A DNA stretch of 64,000 nt from Pseudogracilibacillus sp. (GTDB taxonomy: Bacteria > Bacillota > Bacilli > Bacillales > Amphibacillaceae), in NCBI GenBank assembly GCA_026169815.1, contig JAPFDT010000006.1:62001-126000 (forward strand), written 5' to 3'. A program made the position numbers and the translations under genes. How positions within the stretch are numbered: the first letter of the stretch is position 1; every line of letters begins with the position of its first letter. Below, piece after piece: positions 1-8,098 of this stretch. The notes beneath the pieces are model-generated. The model was not told the DNA's origin and ran no database searches. It saw nothing but the letters and a program-made list of their open reading frames with translations.

Positions 1-521
1 TCAAAAATAACACCATTAACAGTAGATATAAATTCACTACTAATTTCCTCTACGATGACGGATACACCTTTATCCGTTATTTTTGGTGAGATGGCATTAA
101 TTTTTTCGTTCACATAATATTCCATGTTCGCTTTTTCAGGGTCACCTGATGTGACAGACCCTAATTTTTCGGTAAAGTTTTTAGGAATGACCATGACAGC
201 ATAGAAGTTGCCGTATTCAACTTCTTCCATCGCTTTTTCACGGTCAACAAATTGCCAGTTCATCGCATCATTTTCTTCCAATATCGAGACAAGGTCATCC
301 CCAACGTGAATGTCTTCTCCACGTATCGTTGCACCTTCGTCTTCGTTCACTACTCCAATTGGAATTTGGTCTGTTTGCCCATATGGATCCCATGATGCCT
401 TTATATTAAACCATGCATATAAAGACGGTAAGAAAATGAGTCCTCCAATAACTATTAACACAGAAAAATTCGTTACAATATTTTTTATATCTAATCGATA
501 AATATCCCATATATTACGCAT
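1..521 (-). CDS. YhgE/Pip family membrane protein, N-terminal part (partial)
   Basis: The gene enters from the left edge and only its first 173 codons are present. The ATG at 519-521 follows an AGGAG site with 9-nt spacing. The protein opens MRNIWDIYRLDIKN, has a hydrophobic membrane segment at about residues 18-38, and continues into an extracytoplasmic region with PYGQTDQIPIGVVNEDEGA and an AVMVIPKNF stretch. This is the usual opening of the YhgE/Pip family, large membrane proteins with ABC-2-like C-terminal membrane segments, related to phage infection proteins and type VII secretion accessory proteins. The C-terminal half is outside the window, so intactness is unknown. The natural substrate of such proteins is not established. 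Confidence 0.8.
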   Translation of the reverse strand, partial: MRNIWDIYRLDIKNIVTNFSVLIVIGGLIFLPSLYAWFNIKASWDPYGQTDQIPIGVVNEDEGATIRGEDIHVGDDLVSILEENDAMNWQFVDREKAMEEVEYGNFYAVMVIPKNFTEKLGSVTSGDPEKANMEYYVNEKINAISPKITDKGVSVIVEEISSEFISTVNGVIF

Positions 522-701
522 AAATCGTGACTCCTAAAAAAGAATGATAGGTTGATTATAACAGAAACAATGATAATTTCGTTGAAAAAGCAGTGAACAT
601 TATATATTAAGTAACTACGATTCATTGTAATTATTTTTTCAAATCAATTGCCTATCATTACTCTACCCGTACTTTAAAAAACTAATGATAAAAGTGGATA
701 T

Positions 702-1559
702 TTATATGATTGTTTTTTTAGCTATTTTTCTTATAGATATTTTCCAATCAGTTCCTGTACCAATTTCGTAAGCTTGAGCAAACGACCCTTGGTTAATAGC
801 AACTCCTAATTTATCTACTGAATTCACGTAAATAAGTGGCTCTCCTAAATGACTATCAGCAAATGAACGACCATATGTCATCACATTTTTATAAATTTGT
901 CGGTGGTTATTTACAATAGTCACTTCTAGTAAATCTCCGTGAACAACTCCTAATTCAATAAATAATTCACGTTCAATATTTGTCCAGAGATTTCCAAAGC
1001 GAACATCAAGAATATCAATATTCCCATGAATCGTTGCATCAACTACAACAGGATCTGGATTGATCAATTCAACGACATCATCTACAGATAACGCTCTACC
1101 TATATCTTCAAACTTAATCACATTCGCTGCTAAACGAGCACCAGTATAAGCATAAATATCACGTCCATGGAACGTATAAGATTCTCCAGAGTTAGGTAGA
1201 CGATTAATTGTTTCATCGATTTCACGAATTTCTTTTATCCCGATATTTTGATATATATGCGTTAACGTTCCATTGTCAGGTGTGACGATATATTGATTAT
1301 CAACCGTTTTTGCGACAACACTTAAACGTTCTGTCCCTACACCTGGATCAACTACAGAAACAAATACTGTCTCTTCTGGCCAATACGTAATCGTTTGATA
1401 TAAACGATAAGAACCTTCCCAAATATTATATTGTGGAATTTCGTGTGTTAAGTCGTATATGTTTAACGTTGGATCAACGGATAAACCTACTCCATACATT
1501 GCACTAACTGCCCCATCACATAAACCAAAATCTGTTTGTAAAACTAAATGTCTGCTCAT
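702..1559 (-). CDS. SAM hydroxide adenosyltransferase (DUF62 / SAM hydrolase family)
   Basis: A 285-aa cytosolic protein. Family members use an activated water/hydroxide to split S-adenosylmethionine into adenosine and L-methionine; the fold is shared with SAM-dependent chlorinase and fluorinase. Visible family motifs are QTDFG near the N-terminus, the VVDPGVGT loop around residue 70, TPDNGTL around residue 93 and FHGRD around residue 130. The N-terminal domain binds SAM and the C-terminal beta domain completes the active site in the trimer. Length is typical. ATG start with GGAGG 10 nt upstream. A T-box leader on the same strand ends directly upstream and probably controls it. Halogenase activity is unlikely in this setting, but motif reading alone cannot exclude it. 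Confidence 0.85.
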   Translation of the reverse strand: MSRHLVLQTDFGLCDGAVSAMYGVGLSVDPTLNIYDLTHEIPQYNIWEGSYRLYQTITYWPEETVFVSVVDPGVGTERLSVVAKTVDNQYIVTPDNGTLTHIYQNIGIKEIREIDETINRLPNSGESYTFHGRDIYAYTGARLAANVIKFEDIGRALSVDDVVELINPDPVVVDATIHGNIDILDVRFGNLWTNIERELFIELGVVHGDLLEVTIVNNHRQIYKNVMTYGRSFADSHLGEPLIYVNSVDKLGVAINQGSFAQAYEIGTGTDWKISIRKIAKKTII

Positions 1560-1922
1560 CTTTACATAACCTCCAATATATTTTTGAAATTAAAAAACCG
1601 CATCATTATCGTATTGCTACGATAAGGACGCGGTTGAATATACGTGTTACCACCTTAATTTACTATTTGCTCACACAAATAGCCTCATGAAGTACGCAGA
1701 TGTAAATTTCATCTTAAATACTCTGGTATTTGTAACGGATACCAAATCCCGTCGAAACCTAATAGTACAAAAATAATGTACGTTCAGTCCGCAACTCTCG
1801 AGGCCATTTTCAGATAGAACATCTTTTGCTTCTTTTCAGCTACTGAAGCTCTCTGTTGAAAAAATGAATACTACCTTACTTCTCTCGTCAACGTCTTTTA
1901 ACTTTGTTTACTTTTTCAATTA
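1560..1922 (-). promoter_or_regulatory. T-box leader, probably tRNA-Met specific (AUG specifier at 1805-1807)
   Basis: On the minus strand the leader carries, in order, an AGTA motif, AGAGAGC, GTAGCTG, the specifier-loop pattern GAAA-ATG-GCCTCGAG, and near its end the T-box sequence AAGGTGGTAACACG (1642-1657). The specifier codon reads AUG, hence tRNA-Met. The UGGU of the T-box would pair with an ACCA tRNA end, fitting discriminator base A as in tRNA-Met. A terminator hairpin lies between T-box and gene. Uncharged tRNA would favour the antiterminator and switch on the SAM hydrolase gene. The T-box call is firm; the specifier reading is by pattern and could be shifted by one base. Confidence 0.9.
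1592..1635 (-). terminator. T-box terminator hairpin
   Basis: On the minus strand a stem AACCGCGTCCTTATCGT with loop AGCA and a near-complementary 3' arm is followed by TTTTTT. It competes with the T-box antiterminator. Confidence 0.85.
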
Positions 1923-1928
1923 ATCTGA

Positions 1929-1957
1929 ATTATACGAGAGGTTGATTCAGAAGTCAA
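1929..1957 (-). promoter_or_regulatory. Sigma-A promoter for the T-box leader
   Basis: On the minus strand TTGACT (1952-1957), a 17-nt spacer and a perfect TATAAT (1929-1934). Transcription would begin near 1922, giving a leader of about 360 nt, a normal T-box length. Confidence 0.8.
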
Positions 1958-2043
1958 GTCCTTTCATTATTATTTTTTACATCTATACGGTCGAGACTTT
2001 ATTTGATACAATAAACAAAAACTGATGCGAGGAGGCGGGACGT

Positions 2044-2985
2044 GTGAGACCGATTTTAATAGGGTTACTTGCTGCCTTATTCTTTTCTTTTACATTTATT
2101 TTGAATCGATCAATGGAGTTAGCTGGTGGAAGTTGGGTATGGAGTGCTTCATTACGATTTTTCTTTATGTTGCCAATTTTAGCTTTCTTTGTTGGTTTCA
2201 GACGAAATCTTCTACCCGTTTTACAGCATATAAAGTCTTATCCTATTCCTTGGATTATTTGGAGTACAGTTGGTTTTGGATTGTTTTATGCTCCATTAAC
2301 ATATGCAACAATTTATGCACCTGGCTGGCTCGTTGCATCAACTTTTCAATTAAATATTGTTGCAGGATCATTATTAGTGCCGTTGATTAACAAAACAAAC
2401 CGGACCATTCCAATCCAAAGTGTCGTTATTTCTTTAATCATTGTAACTGGCGTTGCACTGACGCAGATTGAACATGCTCATGCTGTCCCGTTAAAAGGTT
2501 TAGTATTAACTATTATTCCATTAATCGTTTCTTCAATTGCTTATCCTTTAGGCAACCGAAAAATGATGCAACTCGTTGATGGGGCACTAAATCCAGTGCA
2601 ACGAACGCTCGGCATGACGATAGCTTCCTTACCATTTTGGATTATTTTAGCGATTTACGGGGCTTTTACATATGACGCACCTTCACAAAGTCAAGTCGCT
2701 CAAACTTTTATCGTTGCTATTACTTCTGGAGTCATCGCAACTATTTTATTCTTTTTCGCAACCGATATGGTACGTCAAGATAATCATAAGCTTGCCGGTG
2801 TGGAAGCTACAAGTTCAGCAGAAATTATTTTTGCTTTAGTTGGGGAGATCATTTTTATCGGAGCAGTTTTTCCGTCTTTCATTTCTTCCATTGGAATTGT
2901 ACTCGTTATTGCAGGTATTGTTTTACACAGTATTATTGCAAGTATGATTGACAGAAGAAAACTAACACAACAACGCATATCATGA
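2044..2985 (+). CDS. EmrE-type putative multidrug efflux transporter (PF13536-like, DMT superfamily)
   Basis: A 313-aa integral membrane protein with about ten hydrophobic segments and short loops, as in drug/metabolite transporters. It opens MRPILIGLLAALFFSFTF and carries the LNRSMELAGGSWVWSASLR stretch typical of the family annotated as putative multidrug resistance efflux transporter. GTG start at 2044 with AGGAGG at 2030-2035, spacing 8. It is divergent from the T-box/SAM hydrolase unit and stands alone. Substrate unknown; the drug-efflux name is inherited from the family. A shorter overlapping frame at 2025-2390 is a shadow. Confidence 0.75.
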   Translation: MRPILIGLLAALFFSFTFILNRSMELAGGSWVWSASLRFFFMLPILAFFVGFRRNLLPVLQHIKSYPIPWIIWSTVGFGLFYAPLTYATIYAPGWLVASTFQLNIVAGSLLVPLINKTNRTIPIQSVVISLIIVTGVALTQIEHAHAVPLKGLVLTIIPLIVSSIAYPLGNRKMMQLVDGALNPVQRTLGMTIASLPFWIILAIYGAFTYDAPSQSQVAQTFIVAITSGVIATILFFFATDMVRQDNHKLAGVEATSSAEIIFALVGEIIFIGAVFPSFISSIGIVLVIAGIVLHSIIASMIDRRKLTQQRIS

Positions 2986-3157
2986 ATGTTTCATTTAAAC
3001 TGTAAATTGAAAGTTTACATCTAGAAAAATTGTTCTTATATACGTTTGTCTGACCACCTTAATATTACAGTAGACAGAAATTGTTACGTAAAAATATTCC
3101 ATTATTCACTGAGCTGAAAAAGGATATATTTATACTAAAAGAGAGAGCTTAACCACC

Positions 3158-3273
3158 GCAGTCCGAATATATTCCGCTTTCCGCGGGCGAGCAGTGAGCC
3201 GCTTCAGGCTTCGCCTTGCAGGGTCTCACATCGGCTCTTACTTCCCGCAGGAGTCTACATATATTCGGACTGC
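3158..3273 (-). repeat. Dispersed hairpin element, copy A
   Basis: A perfect 15-bp inverted repeat (GCAGTCCGAATATAT at 3158-3172, its complement at 3259-3273) encloses a GC-rich core with CCGCTTTCCGCGGG near one end and CCCGCAGGAGT near the other. The core is shared, in opposite orientation, with copies at 3468, 29413 and, reversed again, 53938. I recall similar elements between genes in other Bacillaceae but know no agreed name. It lies in a gene-free stretch (2986-3726) that otherwise shows only copy B and a terminator. Confidence 0.7.
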
Positions 3274-3467
3274 TTTGCATTTGTTATTTGCATTTTTATT
3301 TACTAATGACACTTTTTCAGTTATCGTATTTCGATTCTTAATGATTTAACTATATCTATTTTAAACTGTAAATTTTTATTTCAGAATAGGATATTAACTC
3401 TTATAACTTCTTAAAAAATGAAAAGAATACTATTAGATATATCCACTTTCAATATTGGCAGTTTGGA

Positions 3468-3577
3468 GCGGAGGGTCGTTTACTCCTGCGGAAACAGAAC
3501 GAGTCTGAAAGCCCCGCAACGAACGGTTTTTGTGAGTGAGGAGATTGAAGCCGTTCCCGCGGAAAGAAACGATCCGC
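3468..3577 (+). repeat. Dispersed hairpin element, copy B
   Basis: The outer arms GCGGAGGGTCGTTT (3468) and AAACGATCCGC (3567-3577) pair imperfectly. Inside are ACTCCTGCGG and CCCGCGGAAAG, the same core as copy A in the opposite direction. An inner GAACGG/CCGTTC hairpin is visible. It sits only about 195 bp from copy A. Confidence 0.6.
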
Positions 3578-3676
3578 AGCGACAAGCTGCCTGAAGTTAA
3601 ACTAAATTATTAAGTCTGGAAGTTACTTGGCAGTTTACGCTTACTTTGCTATCCTTACAACTTTTACACTATAACC

Positions 3677-3717
3677 AAAAAGCTGTTCCACGCTTTCTCG
3701 CATAAAACAGCTTTTTT
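3677..3717 (-). terminator. Hairpin terminator
   Basis: AAAAGCTGTT and AAACAGCTTTT flank a 20-nt loop, with A/T runs on both sides. It lies just 3' of the cytochrome fragment and may also act on the plus strand. Confidence 0.6.
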
Positions 3718-3726
3718 CATATTTTT

Positions 3727-3984
3727 TTACTTTTCCACTACAACATTATCAAATTCTGACCAATCGAACGTGCCTTCTTGAATCGCATCACGACGATCTT
3801 GCATTAATAGAAACGCTGCTAAGTCAGCTGCTTCTTGGTCTGATAAAACATACTCATCACCAATCGGCATATTATTTTGTAAGTATCCTGCCATTTTCGT
3901 TATACGACCCATTCCTGCTCCATCGTTAAAGGAATCATCTCCCCATAATGCAGGACCTGAGTTTGCGCCTGTCCCTTTTCTGAC
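3727..3984 (-). pseudogene. C-terminal remnant of a c-type cytochrome (thiosulfate dehydrogenase/SoxA-like)
   Basis: Reading minus from about 3984 to the stop at 3727 gives KGTGANSGPALWGDDSFNDG, then AGMGRITKMAGYLQNNMP, then DEYVLSDQEAADLAAFLL. GPALWG...SFNDGAGM and the SDQEAxDLAA tail are hallmarks of the second half of TsdA/SoxA-like cytochrome c domains. The heme-binding CxxCH that should lie upstream is absent: the homology stops at the end of the neighbouring MFS gene (stop at 3989). No start with a ribosome site precedes it; an internal ATG at 3912 would give only 61 aa. I read it as the 3' stump of a deleted gene. Confidence 0.75.
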
Positions 3985-3988
3985 AAAA

Positions 3989-5401
3989 TCATGATTGATT
4001 TTTTACGTCTTCTAGTTTTCCTTGCTTGACAAATAGGGCTAAAATAAACCCAATAAGCGAAATAGCTGTCGCTACGTAAAACGAAATATTCACTCCTTGA
4101 ATTAATGCATCTGGATGATTTGAACCAAGTGCGCCGAGTGACATTACTGTTACCAAAGTTGCTGTACCGATTGACGCAGCAATTTGTCGCATCGTATTTG
4201 TCATCGCTGTCCCATGCGGAATTAATCTTTGTGGTAAAGCATTTAATCCTGCTGTTGTTGAGGGCATCATCACCATCGCGATTCCTATCATTCTTACCCC
4301 AAATACAACCGTTAAAAATAACAGACTAGTCTCTTGCGATAAATTCGTGAAAAAGATTGTTGTAAACGTAATAATCCCCAACCCTGTAATTAATAAAGCT
4401 CGAGCACCGATTCGATCGAAAACTTTTCCGACAATCGGAGACATGAATCCCATAATTAACGCACCTGGTAAAATCATAATCCCTGATTCCAGTGCAGTAA
4501 ATCCTGCCATTAACTGCATATAAATTGGTAAAATTGTTTCCGCCGCAATTAACATCATAAAAGCAATCATTCCAATAATTGTCGTTAACGTAAATGTACG
4601 ATTTTTGAACACACGAAATTCTAATATTGGTTCATCTAATTTAAGTTGTCTCACAATAAATATCGTTAAAGTAATAGAACCGACTAATAACGAAATAATA
4701 ACATTTGGGTGAACCCAGCCGTAATTTCCAACATTACTAAACCCGAATAAAATTCCACCAAACCCAAAGATCGATAGCACGATCGACGGATAATCCACTT
4801 TAGGGAATGTTCGTTTAATGATATTACCCATAAAAAAGTACGCAAAAATCAAATCAATTAAACATAATGGTAAGATAATTAAAAATAAAAAACGCCAATG
4901 CATCATTTCAACTAACCAACCAGCTAGAGAAGGTCCTATCGCTGGAGCAAACGCAATAACTAATCCCGCCATTCCCATCGCAAAACCACGACGTTCAATC
5001 GGGAAAATTAACATAAAAATCGTCATCATTAATGGCATCATAATACCAGCCGCTGCAGCTTGAACAACACGTCCAACCATTAACAATGGGAAATTAATCG
5101 CAAATAAACAAACGATTGTCCCTACGATGAAAATCGCCATCGACGTTAAAAATAACCGCCGAGTCGTATAAGTTTCCATTAAAAAAGCAGTAATCGGAAT
5201 CATAATCCCATTGACAAGCATAAACACAGTCGTTACCCATTGTCCTGTGCTTTCTGATAAATTAAAATCAAGCATTATATGTGGCGTTGCCGTTATTAAT
5301 AACGTTTGGTTTAAAATCGCTAAAAAGCTCCCAGCTAATAAAATAGCGACAAGCGCTGTACGATTCACATTTTCCTTCGTCCCTGTTGTATAATCTGTCA
5401 T
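3989..5401 (-). CDS. MFS drug exporter, DHA2 / EmrB-QacA type
   Basis: A 470-aa membrane protein with 13-14 predicted hydrophobic segments. The family signature of motif-C-containing antiporters is visible near residue 150 (AGLVIAFAPAIGPSLAGWL), and the N-terminal LAILNQTLLITATPHIMLDF and GQWVTTVFMLVNGIMIP stretches are classical for the DHA2 group that exports drugs or bile salts by proton antiport. ATG start with AGGAG about 9 nt upstream. It is monocistronic; the upstream region has a small hairpin (5461-5488) but no recognisable regulator gene. Its 3' end abuts the cytochrome c remnant. The true substrate cannot be told from sequence. Confidence 0.88.
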   Translation of the reverse strand: MTDYTTGTKENVNRTALVAILLAGSFLAILNQTLLITATPHIMLDFNLSESTGQWVTTVFMLVNGIMIPITAFLMETYTTRRLFLTSMAIFIVGTIVCLFAINFPLLMVGRVVQAAAAGIMMPLMMTIFMLIFPIERRGFAMGMAGLVIAFAPAIGPSLAGWLVEMMHWRFLFLIILPLCLIDLIFAYFFMGNIIKRTFPKVDYPSIVLSIFGFGGILFGFSNVGNYGWVHPNVIISLLVGSITLTIFIVRQLKLDEPILEFRVFKNRTFTLTTIIGMIAFMMLIAAETILPIYMQLMAGFTALESGIMILPGALIMGFMSPIVGKVFDRIGARALLITGLGIITFTTIFFTNLSQETSLLFLTVVFGVRMIGIAMVMMPSTTAGLNALPQRLIPHGTAMTNTMRQIAASIGTATLVTVMSLGALGSNHPDALIQGVNISFYVATAISLIGFILALFVKQGKLEDVKNQS

Positions 5402-5550
5402 CTACTCAACTCCTATTTCTTTATATCTTCAACTGTATTAATCATCTGTATACAATAAAAAAATCCGCCCTTTAACGGAGCGGTTACGTTACAGTTTATA
5501 TTTCATTTAAAATAAAGAGCCACAATGTCGTAATATTTTAAAAAGTTTTA

Positions 5551-5660
5551 ACCACCACTTATCTAAGTGGGTGTTCGCAAAAAGCATTCTGTCTTCCCCT
5601 CAAAGGTAGGTATGACATCCAGCTTCCGATTTTAAAACTCCCTAATACTTGTTTAGAGGT
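5551..5660 (-). other. Hairpin-bearing intergenic scar, possibly from an IS200/IS605-type element
   Basis: The 5402-5817 gap holds no convincing gene. On the minus strand it reads GGAAGCTGGATGTCATACC, then GAGGGGAAGACAGAATGC, then a hairpin CACCCACTTAGATAAGTGG (around 5551-5574). A short subterminal hairpin of this kind is reminiscent of the right ends and guide-RNA regions of IS200/IS605 elements. No transposase reading frame remains next to it. The link is from memory of the style of such ends and is weak. Confidence 0.3.
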
Positions 5661-5817
5661 TAAACTTAAGTAAATTACGAACATCGCAGCTTAATCTCTA
5701 TGATATACATAATTATAAAAAATAGCAATGGTTACAACTAGCTTTTTCTTTAAAAGTCATAAATTATTGATGTGTGAAACCGTGTATAATGTAGTATAAT
5801 AAGCGTTACGAGGTGAA

Positions 5818-7008
5818 ATGAATTTGAAAAAAGTTATTTTTGGTAATCATGAACCAGAGACATTGCGACAATTTAACAATTGTTTAGAAGTAGGTAATGT
5901 AGTTGGTGGTGTATTATGTGCAGATGGACATTACGGTTATTCTCAACCTGTTGGTGGTGTCATTGTGTACGATGGACAAATCGCGCCTTCTGGAGTCGGC
6001 TATGATATAGCTTGTGGAAATAAAGCTGTAAAAACAAATCTCACATATAGTGATATAAAAGATGATATTTCTAATATAATGGACGAATTGCATAAAAAAA
6101 CATTATTTGGTATCGGTAGGAAAAATCCACAACGTGTTGATCATTCTTTATTTGACGATGATGATTGGAAAGTTTATAAAGAAATTGGTAAACATGAACA
6201 TGATGAATTAAAAGCCCTTGCTCGTTCTCAATTTGGAACGACAGGTTCTGGAAATCATTATGTCGATATATTAGTCGATAAAAAGACAGATGAAGTATGG
6301 GTAGGTAATCACTTTGGAAGTCGTGGTCTTGGTCACCGTACAGCAACTGGATTTTTAAATTTAGCTAAAGGGTTACAGTTTTCTGATAAACCAATGCGCG
6401 AATCAATGGAACAGCCCCCTACTTTATTAGATATGGATAGTGAAGTAGGCCAACTATATTTTACCGCTATGGAACTTGCTGGAAAATACGCTTATGCAGG
6501 GCGAGATTATGTCATGGAACAAACATTAGACATTATTGGAGCCGAATCTTTATTTGAAGTGCATAACCATCACAACTATGCGTGGAAAGAAACACATTTC
6601 GGAAAAGAATATATCGTTGTACGTAAAGGAGCTACACCAGCCGCGCCTGGACAACTTGGTTTTGTCGGTGGTAGTATGGGAGATATTTCCGTCATTTTAC
6701 ATGGTGTTGACTCAGAGAAAAGTCGCGAAGCTTTTTACAGTACAATTCACGGTGCAGGAAGAATTATGAGCCGAACCAAAGCAGCTGGACGAATGAATTG
6801 GCGCACGAGAAAACGTCGTGGTGGCGAAATTTCAGAAGCAGACATGCAACGAGCTGTCGAAAGATATGGAGTAGAATTAAGAGGGGCTGGGACAGATGAG
6901 AGTCCATTCGTTTACCGAAAACTACAAGAAGTTCTTGATGCTCATGAAGGAACAATTGAAGTATTAAATGTCTTAAAACCAATCGGTGTTGTCATGGCTA
7001 GAGATTAA
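5818..7008 (+). CDS. rtcB: RtcB family RNA ligase
   Basis: A 396-aa cytosolic protein of the RtcB family, which joins 2',3'-cyclic-phosphate (or 3'-phosphate) and 5'-OH RNA ends using GTP and Mn2+. The sequence shows the CADGHYGYSQPVGG loop, SGVGYDIACGNKAV with the metal-binding Asp and Cys, GSGNHYVDI and VGNHFGSRGLGH with metal-binding His, HNHHNYA, KGATPA, GSMGD and STIHGAGR, whose His is the guanylylated residue. This is the shorter bacterial form. ATG 5818 is only 2 nt from GAGGTG, so TTG 5824 (M-KKVIFG) is an equally good start. No RtcA or archease gene adjoins, so its RNA substrate, repair or otherwise, is open. purU follows 57 bp later in the same direction. Confidence 0.93.
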   Translation: MNLKKVIFGNHEPETLRQFNNCLEVGNVVGGVLCADGHYGYSQPVGGVIVYDGQIAPSGVGYDIACGNKAVKTNLTYSDIKDDISNIMDELHKKTLFGIGRKNPQRVDHSLFDDDDWKVYKEIGKHEHDELKALARSQFGTTGSGNHYVDILVDKKTDEVWVGNHFGSRGLGHRTATGFLNLAKGLQFSDKPMRESMEQPPTLLDMDSEVGQLYFTAMELAGKYAYAGRDYVMEQTLDIIGAESLFEVHNHHNYAWKETHFGKEYIVVRKGATPAAPGQLGFVGGSMGDISVILHGVDSEKSREAFYSTIHGAGRIMSRTKAAGRMNWRTRKRRGGEISEADMQRAVERYGVELRGAGTDESPFVYRKLQEVLDAHEGTIEVLNVLKPIGVVMARD

Positions 7009-7065
7009 TGATAATATCATAAAGGCACTAAATGAAAATATGTAAAGACTTAGGAGTTAAACAAC

Positions 7066-7953
7066 ATGTATATGAACAAACAATATAATCAAAATAAAGA
7101 TAATATCGGACGATTATTAGTTCAATGTCCAGATAAGCCAGGTATTGTTGCAGCTTTATCTAACTTTTTATTCGAAAATGGCGCAAACATTATTGAATCA
7201 AGCCAGTATTCGAATGATAATGCACAGCAAACATTTTACATCCGCTTTGAGTTTTACATTGAGGATCTTATTAATAAACGTGAGGAGCTTGAAACAGCTT
7301 TCCAACCATTAGCAGAAGAATTTGCAATTGATTTTGCTTTTACCTACAACAAATATCGTAAACGTAGTGCTATTTTCGTATCAAAAGAAACACACTGTTT
7401 ATTAGAGTTGTTATGGGAGTGGCAAAGTGGTGATTTGGAAACTGATATTCCACTCGTCATTAGTAACCATGAAGATGCACGAGACATTGTCGAGCCGTTA
7501 GGGATTCCATATTATTACATCCCAGCAAATAAAGATATACGTGAAGAAGTTGAAGCAAAACAAATTGCTTTAATGGAAGAATATGATATTGATGTGTTAA
7601 TTTTAGCGCGTTATATGCAAATTTTAACACCTGATTTTGTAAAACGTTTCCCAAATCAAATTATTAATATTCACCATTCTTTCTTACCCGCTTTTATCGG
7701 TGCACATCCATACGAGCGAGCGTATAATCGTGGCGTGAAGTTAATCGGTGCGACATCACATTATGTCACAAATGATTTAGATGAAGGTCCGATTATTGAA
7801 CAAGATATCGAACGTGTAGATCATCGTGATAACGTTGCTTCATTAAAGAAAATTGGTCAACAAGTAGAACGTCGTGTATTAGCACGAGCGATTAAATGGC
7901 ATTTACAAGATAGAATTATTACAAATGACAATAAAACAATCGTGTTCCATTAA
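7066..7953 (+). CDS. purU: Formyltetrahydrofolate deformylase
   Basis: A 295-aa cytosolic enzyme that hydrolyses 10-formyl-THF to formate and THF, balancing one-carbon pools and feeding purine synthesis. An N-terminal ACT domain (about residues 14-90, VQCPDKPGIVAALSNFLFE) is followed by a formyltransferase domain with ILARYMQILTP, the NIHHSFLPAFIGAHPYE catalytic loop and ATSHYVTNDLDEGPIIEQD containing the catalytic Asp. These separate PurU from GART and Fmt. ATG 7066 has AGGAG 9 nt upstream; ATG 7072 is a less well spaced alternative. A strong terminator follows. Confidence 0.96.
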   Translation: MYMNKQYNQNKDNIGRLLVQCPDKPGIVAALSNFLFENGANIIESSQYSNDNAQQTFYIRFEFYIEDLINKREELETAFQPLAEEFAIDFAFTYNKYRKRSAIFVSKETHCLLELLWEWQSGDLETDIPLVISNHEDARDIVEPLGIPYYYIPANKDIREEVEAKQIALMEEYDIDVLILARYMQILTPDFVKRFPNQIINIHHSFLPAFIGAHPYERAYNRGVKLIGATSHYVTNDLDEGPIIEQDIERVDHRDNVASLKKIGQQVERRVLARAIKWHLQDRIITNDNKTIVFH

Positions 7954-7960
7954 AAAGGTT

Positions 7961-8003
7961 AACTCGTTTCATTCAACAATAAATTGAATGAAACGAGTTT
8001 TTT
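7961..8003 (+). terminator. Terminator of purU
   Basis: AACTCGTTTCATTCAA and its complement TTGAATGAAACGAGTT flank an 8-nt loop and run into TTTTTT. Confidence 0.9.
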
Positions 8004-8008
8004 GGTAC

Positions 8009-8037
8009 TTGACTTTCTTTTTTTAATTTTGTATTAT
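8009..8037 (+). promoter_or_regulatory. Sigma-A promoter of bioY
   Basis: TTGACT (8009-8014), 17-nt spacer, TATTAT (8032-8037). Predicted start near 8044, inside the BirA-type operator. Confidence 0.8.
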
Positions 8038-8044
8038 CTTACTA

Positions 8045-8073
8045 TGTTAACCTTATACTTTTATAGTTAACGA
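8045..8073 (+). promoter_or_regulatory. BirA-type biotin operator
   Basis: TGTTAACC (8045-8052) and GTTAACGA (8066-8073) form an inverted repeat with a 13-nt gap, close to the TTGTTAACC...GGTTAACAA pattern of Firmicute BirA operators. It covers the transcription start, so biotinyl-AMP-loaded BirA would repress bioY. Confidence 0.8.
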
Positions 8074-8098
8074 TAACTTTAAGAAAGTAGGAAACAGA

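Noticed and set aside
702-1559. SAM-dependent chlorinase or fluorinase
   Set aside because: The fold is shared, but the housekeeping setting and the Met-type T-box fit a hydrolase better, and no halometabolite genes are near.
2025-2390. 121-codon plus-strand frame overlapping the EmrE-like gene
   Set aside because: It is a cysteine- and aromatic-rich shadow in another frame of a clear membrane-protein gene.
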